Below, in pieces: positions 6,754 to 9,330 of a stretch of 9,330 bases of DNA (position 1 is its first letter; the number at the start of each line of letters is the position of its first letter). Under the pieces are notes generated by a model. That model was not told the DNA's origin. It made no database searches and saw nothing but the letters and a program-made list of their open reading frames with translations. The stretch comes from Coxiellaceae bacterium UBA6002 (GTDB taxonomy: Bacteria; Pseudomonadota; Gammaproteobacteria; UBA6002). The position numbers and the translations under genes are program-made. The stretch spans positions 1 to 9,330 of the forward strand of contig DJAM01000146.1 of the NCBI GenBank assembly GCA_002429595.1, read 5' to 3'.

Positions 6754-6781
6754 TTGCCACAAAAAACTTTTCAAGTACTAT
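6754..6781 (+). promoter_or_regulatory. Predicted sigma70-type promoter of plsY
   Basis: A -35 candidate TTGCCA (6754–6759) and a -10 candidate TACTAT (6776–6781) are separated by 16 bases. Transcription would start near 6788, about 32 bases before the plsY ATG. The in-frame TTG at 6754 is part of the -35 element, which argues against using it as a start codon. Confidence 0.45.
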
Positions 6782-6819
6782 GTGCACTTCATACGAGAGC
6801 CACTGGCCAAGGAGAATTC

Positions 6820-7398
6820 ATGTTTATTGTTTGCGCAATCATTGCTTATTTACTGGGATCTGTTTGTACCGCAATCTTAGTATGCAAATTCATGAACCTG
6901 CCAGACCCAAGAACTGAAGGCTCACGCAATCCAGGCGCCACTAACGTGATGCGTCTTGCAGGCAAGCAAGCCGCCCTAATCGTGTTAGTTGCCGACGCCA
7001 TCAAAGGTTTTTTACCGGTTATCCTGGCGCGAATGCTTGGCGTCTCCGGCTTTGGATTAGGCTTAATCGCTGTTATCGCATTACTCGGCCATATCTATCC
7101 AATTTTCTTCCAATTTAAAGGCGGCCGAGGCGTTGCCACCGCCATTGGTGCTATTTTCGGTTTAAACTTTTTCGTCGGAATTCTGGCACTCATCACTTGG
7201 ATCGCAGTAGTTTATTTTTCCCGCTACTCGTCACTAGCATCGATCGTAACGTTCGTATTGGCTCCGATCTATATCTTAATTTTCTCTCAAGCGGTGTATT
7301 TCATCCCAGTGGTGATCATGGCTGGGATTATTATTTGGAGACATTGGGATAACATCCAACGCCTGCGAAGCGGCACGGAAAGTAAGGTTAATTTTTAG
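6820..7398 (+). CDS. plsY: Acyl-phosphate:glycerol-3-phosphate acyltransferase PlsY
   Basis: A 192-aa inner-membrane enzyme that moves the acyl group from acyl-phosphate to glycerol-3-phosphate, making lysophosphatidic acid, the first step of phospholipid synthesis with PlsX. E. coli PlsY is 205 aa. Motif 1 is clear (GSVCTAILV, then LPDPRTEGSRNPGATNVMR), as is motif 2 (GHIYPIFFQFKGGRG) and the C-terminal HWDNIQRLRSGTE. Motif 2 reads GGRG where GGKG is usual, a conservative change. About five hydrophobic segments are visible. The start is the ATG at 6820, placed by an excellent AAGGAG (6809–6814) five bases upstream and by alignment to E. coli. The frame is open further upstream, but that part has no family similarity and overlaps the promoter. 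The gene converges with tsaD across a 55-bp gap. Confidence 0.95.
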   Translation: MFIVCAIIAYLLGSVCTAILVCKFMNLPDPRTEGSRNPGATNVMRLAGKQAALIVLVADAIKGFLPVILARMLGVSGFGLGLIAVIALLGHIYPIFFQFKGGRGVATAIGAIFGLNFFVGILALITWIAVVYFSRYSSLASIVTFVLAPIYILIFSQAVYFIPVVIMAGIIIWRHWDNIQRLRSGTESKVNF

Positions 7399-7419
7399 CC
7401 CTTCTTTTTTTTCCTAACT

Positions 7420-7443
7420 CCCTCTCCCCCTGGGGGGAGAGGG
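7420..7443. repeat. CCCTCTCCC hairpin (family B, copy 2), possible bidirectional terminator
   Basis: CCCTCTCCCCC pairs with GGGGGAGAGGG, giving a near-perfect 24-base palindrome in the plsY/tsaD convergent gap. A T-rich tract (7402–7412) lies between the plsY stop and the hairpin. For transcripts from tsaD that tract becomes an A-run downstream of the stem, so this is not a textbook intrinsic terminator in either direction. It is the same repeat unit as in 1536–1618 but occurs singly. Confidence 0.7.
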
Positions 7444-7453
7444 AGCAAAAGCA

Positions 7454-8452
7454 TCACAACTCCTCTAAACTCCAACGAGCGCGAACCTTAATCGCATTCG
7501 AAGCATCCCGCTCCCCTTGCAACAAACGTTGACAGCCAAGATAAGCCACCATCGCCCCATTATCAGTACAATACTGAGGCTTCGGATAAAAAACCTGCGC
7601 ACCAATCTTCGCCGTCATCTCGTTTAAAGCTGAGCGTAATTGTCGATTAGCCCCAACCCCTCCTGCCACCACTAACGTTTTAAAGCCGGTTTGCTGCAGT
7701 GCTTTTTTTGATTTCACAACCAACGTTGCCACGGCTGCCTCTTGGAATGCATAAGCAATGTCAGGATAAAGACTTGAATCAGATTTTCGAATGACATTAG
7801 CAGCATGAGTTTTCAAACCGCTGTAACTGAAATCTAAATCAGGTCGATCGACCATGGGTCGTGGGAAAGTAAACTTCGGTTTGCCTTCTTCTGCTAAAGC
7901 CGACAATAATGCACCACCAGGGTAAGGCAGTCCCATTAACTTCGCAGTTTTATCGAACGCCTCCCCCACGGCATCATCTAAAGTTTCACCCAAAACCTCA
8001 TAACAGCCCAAACGGGTCACTTTGACCAAAGAGGTATGGCCACCCGAAACTAATAATGCGATAAATGGGAAGGTAGGCGCTGGTATCTCCAGCATCGGCG
8101 CCATTAAATGGGCTTCCATATGATGGACACCTAAGGTGGGGATAGCCAAAGCAAAACCTAAGCTCTTAGCAAAGCAAGCTCCAACCATTAATGAACCAAT
8201 TAAACCAGGACCTGCGGTGTAGGCAATGCCATCAAGTTGGCTGGCTTTGAGTCCGGCTTCGTTCAAGGCCGCCTGAGTTAGTGGTGATATCACTTTAATG
8301 TGGTCCCGAGAGGCTAATTCAGGAACAACCCCGCCATATTGGGCGTGTAATTTAACCTGACTATAGAGTTGGTCGCTTAAAAGACCCTGTTCAGAGTCAT
8401 AAATAGCGATACCCGTTTCATCGCAAGAGGTCTCAATTCCTAGTACTTTCAT
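7454..8452 (-). CDS. tsaD: tRNA N6-threonylcarbamoyladenosine synthase subunit TsaD
   Basis: A 332-aa cytoplasmic ASKHA-fold protein (E. coli TsaD is 337 aa) that, with TsaB and TsaE, transfers the threonylcarbamoyl group to A37 of ANN-decoding tRNAs. ETSCDET (7–13) is the N-terminal phosphate loop. The metal-binding HHMEAH has H111 and H115, the same numbers as in E. coli. Further motifs are VSGGHT (135–140), the ETLDDAVGEAFDK stretch (156–168), VAGGVGANR (262–270), and the metal-binding Asp D297 in CTDNGAM. All key residues are present. The ribosome site is weak: no clear GGAG within 15 bases of the ATG. It is divergent from rpsU, as in E. coli, with 116 bp between them. TsaB and TsaE are not encoded in this window. 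Confidence 0.97.
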   Translation of the reverse strand: MKVLGIETSCDETGIAIYDSEQGLLSDQLYSQVKLHAQYGGVVPELASRDHIKVISPLTQAALNEAGLKASQLDGIAYTAGPGLIGSLMVGACFAKSLGFALAIPTLGVHHMEAHLMAPMLEIPAPTFPFIALLVSGGHTSLVKVTRLGCYEVLGETLDDAVGEAFDKTAKLMGLPYPGGALLSALAEEGKPKFTFPRPMVDRPDLDFSYSGLKTHAANVIRKSDSSLYPDIAYAFQEAAVATLVVKSKKALQQTGFKTLVVAGGVGANRQLRSALNEMTAKIGAQVFYPKPQYCTDNGAMVAYLGCQRLLQGERDASNAIKVRARWSLEEL

Positions 8453-8470
8453 TAGATTAGTGTCTTTTGC

Positions 8471-8499
8471 TTTACAGTATTCACGAATCCTTTTAAGAT
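8471..8499 (+). promoter_or_regulatory. Predicted rpsU promoter
   Basis: TTTACA (8471–8476, five of six consensus positions) and TAAGAT (8494–8499, four of six) are separated by exactly 17 bases. Transcription would begin near 8506, about 63 bases before the rpsU ATG, at the foot of the leader hairpin. The -10 box overlaps that of the predicted tsaD promoter on the other strand. Confidence 0.5.
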
Positions 8500-8523
8500 A
8501 GTTAAGTTCACCACTTATGTAAA
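8495..8523 (-). promoter_or_regulatory. Predicted tsaD promoter (opposed, shared -10 region)
   Basis: Read on the minus strand, TTTACA (8523–8518) is followed after 17 bases by TATCTT (8500–8495). Transcription would start near 8488, about 36 bases before the tsaD ATG. The -35 hexamer is identical to that of the rpsU promoter, and the two -10 boxes overlap at 8495–8499. Confidence 0.42.
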
Positions 8524-8542
8524 TAAGTGCTTTTTAACTTAA
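8502..8542 (+). promoter_or_regulatory. Stem-loop in the rpsU leader
   Basis: An inner stem CACTTAT (8512–8518) pairs perfectly with ATAAGTG (8523–8529) around a GTAA loop, a GNRA-type tetraloop in RNA. Just after it comes C and then five T's (8531–8535), an attenuator-like arrangement with a weak AT-rich stem. An outer stem TTAAGTT (8502–8508) pairs with AACTTAA (8536–8542), although its left arm straddles the predicted transcription start. A leader element controlling rpsU is possible. The pairing is seen and the role is inferred. Confidence 0.45.
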
Positions 8543-8568
8543 TCAATTCAAACTGAGGTGATTTTTTA

Positions 8569-8829
8569 ATGCCTTTCGTCAACGTAAAAGAATGCGATTC
8601 TTTTGATGTTGCGTTACGACGCTTCAAACGAGCCTGCGAAAAAGCTGGAATCCCAACCAAGTTAAGACAGATGGAGTTCTACGAAAAACCAACTGCTGAG
8701 CGGAAACGTAAAAAAGCAGCTGCGGTTAAACGCCATCTTAAGAAACTGGCTAAAGAACGCGAGCTATATCAACGTAATGCAAGACGTGTCAAGTTCAAGG
8801 AAGCAAAGAAAGACAACAAAGAAGAGTGA
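8569..8829 (+). CDS. rpsU: 30S ribosomal protein S21
   Basis: 86 aa, against 71 in E. coli. S21 sits on the 30S platform near the anti-Shine-Dalgarno end of 16S rRNA and helps initiation. The body is unmistakable: FDVALRRFKRACEKAG (12–27), EFYEKPTAERKRKKA, AVKRHLKKLA. The C-terminus differs: about five extra residues (ERELYQ region) come before NARR, and a charged Lys/Glu tail of about ten residues follows. The ATG has a very strong GAGGTGAT ribosome site (8555–8562), close to the full anti-SD complement. It heads the rpsU–yqeY unit, which in gammaproteobacteria usually continues into dnaG and rpoD. Confidence 0.97.
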   Translation: MPFVNVKECDSFDVALRRFKRACEKAGIPTKLRQMEFYEKPTAERKRKKAAAVKRHLKKLAKERELYQRNARRVKFKEAKKDNKEE

Positions 8830-8833
8830 TAGA

Positions 8834-9283
8834 ATGACACTTAAAGAACGGACCCAAGAAGACACCAAGGACGCGATGCGTAACAAAGATCAACGCAAAC
8901 TGGGTGTCCTCCGTTTATTACTTGCTGCCATTAAACAACGCGAAGTCGATGAGCGAATTACTCTGGACGATACTCAAATTATCAGTGTTATCGAAAAGAT
9001 GCTCAAACAACGACGCGATAGTATTGCTCAGTTCCAGAATGCTGGTCGGCAAGACCTTGTCGACCAGGAGTCTTTTGAGATGGAAGTATTACAAGTTTAT
9101 CTTCCCGAACAACTCAGCCCCGAAGAAGTAGATCAACACATTCAAGCCGCCATCAAAGAAACTGGCGCCACTTCCATGAAAGATATGGGCAAAGTGATGG
9201 CTATTTTAAAGTCAAAATTGCAAGGCAAAGCTGATTTTTCAGAGGTCAGCAAAAAGATTAAAAGTGCTTTAGAACAAGATTAA
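8834..9283 (+). CDS. yqeY: GatB/YqeY domain-containing protein
   Basis: 149 aa, the usual length for this family. The domain is related to the C-terminal tRNA-binding tail of the GatB amidotransferase subunit. Its exact role is not settled, but its steady place beside rpsU and dnaG suggests translation or tRNA handling. Visible family features are a helical N-terminal half (LGVLRLLLAAIKQREVDER, then VIEKMLKQRRDSIAQF), the hinge VLQVYLPEQLS, and the C-terminal GATSMKDMGKVMAILK and GKADFSEVSK segments. The ATG at 8834 is chosen: it lies 4 bp after the rpsU stop, with AGAG seven bases upstream and alignment from MTLKERTQED. The frame is open back to 8777, but that part overlaps rpsU in another frame and lacks family similarity. 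A REP hairpin follows 3 bp after the stop. Confidence 0.93.
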   Translation: MTLKERTQEDTKDAMRNKDQRKLGVLRLLLAAIKQREVDERITLDDTQIISVIEKMLKQRRDSIAQFQNAGRQDLVDQESFEMEVLQVYLPEQLSPEEVDQHIQAAIKETGATSMKDMGKVMAILKSKLQGKADFSEVSKKIKSALEQD

Positions 9284-9286
9284 ATT

Positions 9287-9313
9287 GTCATTCCCGCGAA
9301 AGCGGGAACCCAT
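9287..9313 (-). repeat. REP-like hairpin (family A, copy 4)
   Basis: TTCCCGC (9291–9297) and GCGGGAA (9302–9308) form a perfect stem around GAAA, a GNRA-type loop in the yqeY transcript. The edges GTCA and CCCAT match the family. The orientation is opposite to copy 1. It lies 3 bp past the yqeY stop, where it could stabilise the transcript end or weaken read-through into the expected dnaG gene. No T-run follows, so it is not a classical terminator. Confidence 0.8.
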
Positions 9314-9330
9314 AGGAACTATGGCACCTC

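Noticed and set aside
6681..6917. 78-codon frame starting in the REP repeat and running into plsY
   Set aside because: It begins inside a repeat, overlaps plsY in another frame and shows no family similarity.
1..9330. Defence island, prophage or integrative element
   Set aside because: No integrase, transposase, phage, restriction or toxin–antitoxin genes are present, and most genes are conserved housekeeping functions in an expected order.

Overview
The window reads as chromosomal DNA of a low-GC (roughly 40% by eye) gammaproteobacterium. The block plsY–tsaD–rpsU–yqeY is the gammaproteobacterial macromolecular-synthesis neighbourhood, in which dnaG and rpoD would normally follow to the right. 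The Orn, RlmJ, PlsY, TsaD and S21 proteins are all close to their E. coli forms. Low GC, many short palindromic repeats and two lineage-specific membrane proteins make a Legionellales-type (Legionella/Coxiella/Berkiella-like) host my best guess. That placement is inference and has not been tested by any search.

Layout. (1) 1–1500: a REP-like repeat, a promoter with a perfect TATAAT box, and two adjacent same-strand paralogues of 212 aa each. Both encode a small Cys-rich membrane protein of unknown function. (2) 1500–3620: a nested CCCTCTCCC/GGGAGAGGG palindrome at a convergent junction, then a 658-aa APC-superfamily transporter on the minus strand that resembles the potassium importer KimA. 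(3) 3621–3847: a stem-loop whose arms carry a different number of a GGGAACG-type hexamer. (4) 3848–6080: rlmJ (23S rRNA m6A methyltransferase, TTG start) and a nicotinate phosphoribosyltransferase gene 19 nt apart, probably one transcript. (5) 6053–6598: oligoribonuclease (orn) on the minus strand, overlapping the NAPRTase gene tail-to-tail by 28 bp. (6) 6631–6725: a head-to-head REP pair in the orn/plsY divergent gap. (7) 6820–7398: plsY, convergent with tsaD (7454–8452, minus) across another CCCTCTCCC hairpin. (8) 8453–8568: a compact tsaD/rpsU divergent promoter region whose two predicted promoters share one -10 segment, followed by a leader hairpin. (9) 8569–9283: rpsU and yqeY, 4 nt apart, then a REP-type hairpin 3 nt after the yqeY stop.

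The recognised genes are housekeeping: translation (S21, tRNA t6A synthesis, rRNA methylation), RNA turnover (Orn), phospholipid synthesis (PlsY) and NAD salvage (NAPRTase). The accessory signal lies in the paralogue pair at the left end and in three families of dispersed palindromic repeats that occupy most of the gaps. There are no tRNA or rRNA genes, no CRISPR array, no transposase and no gene-free stretch longer than 300 bp.
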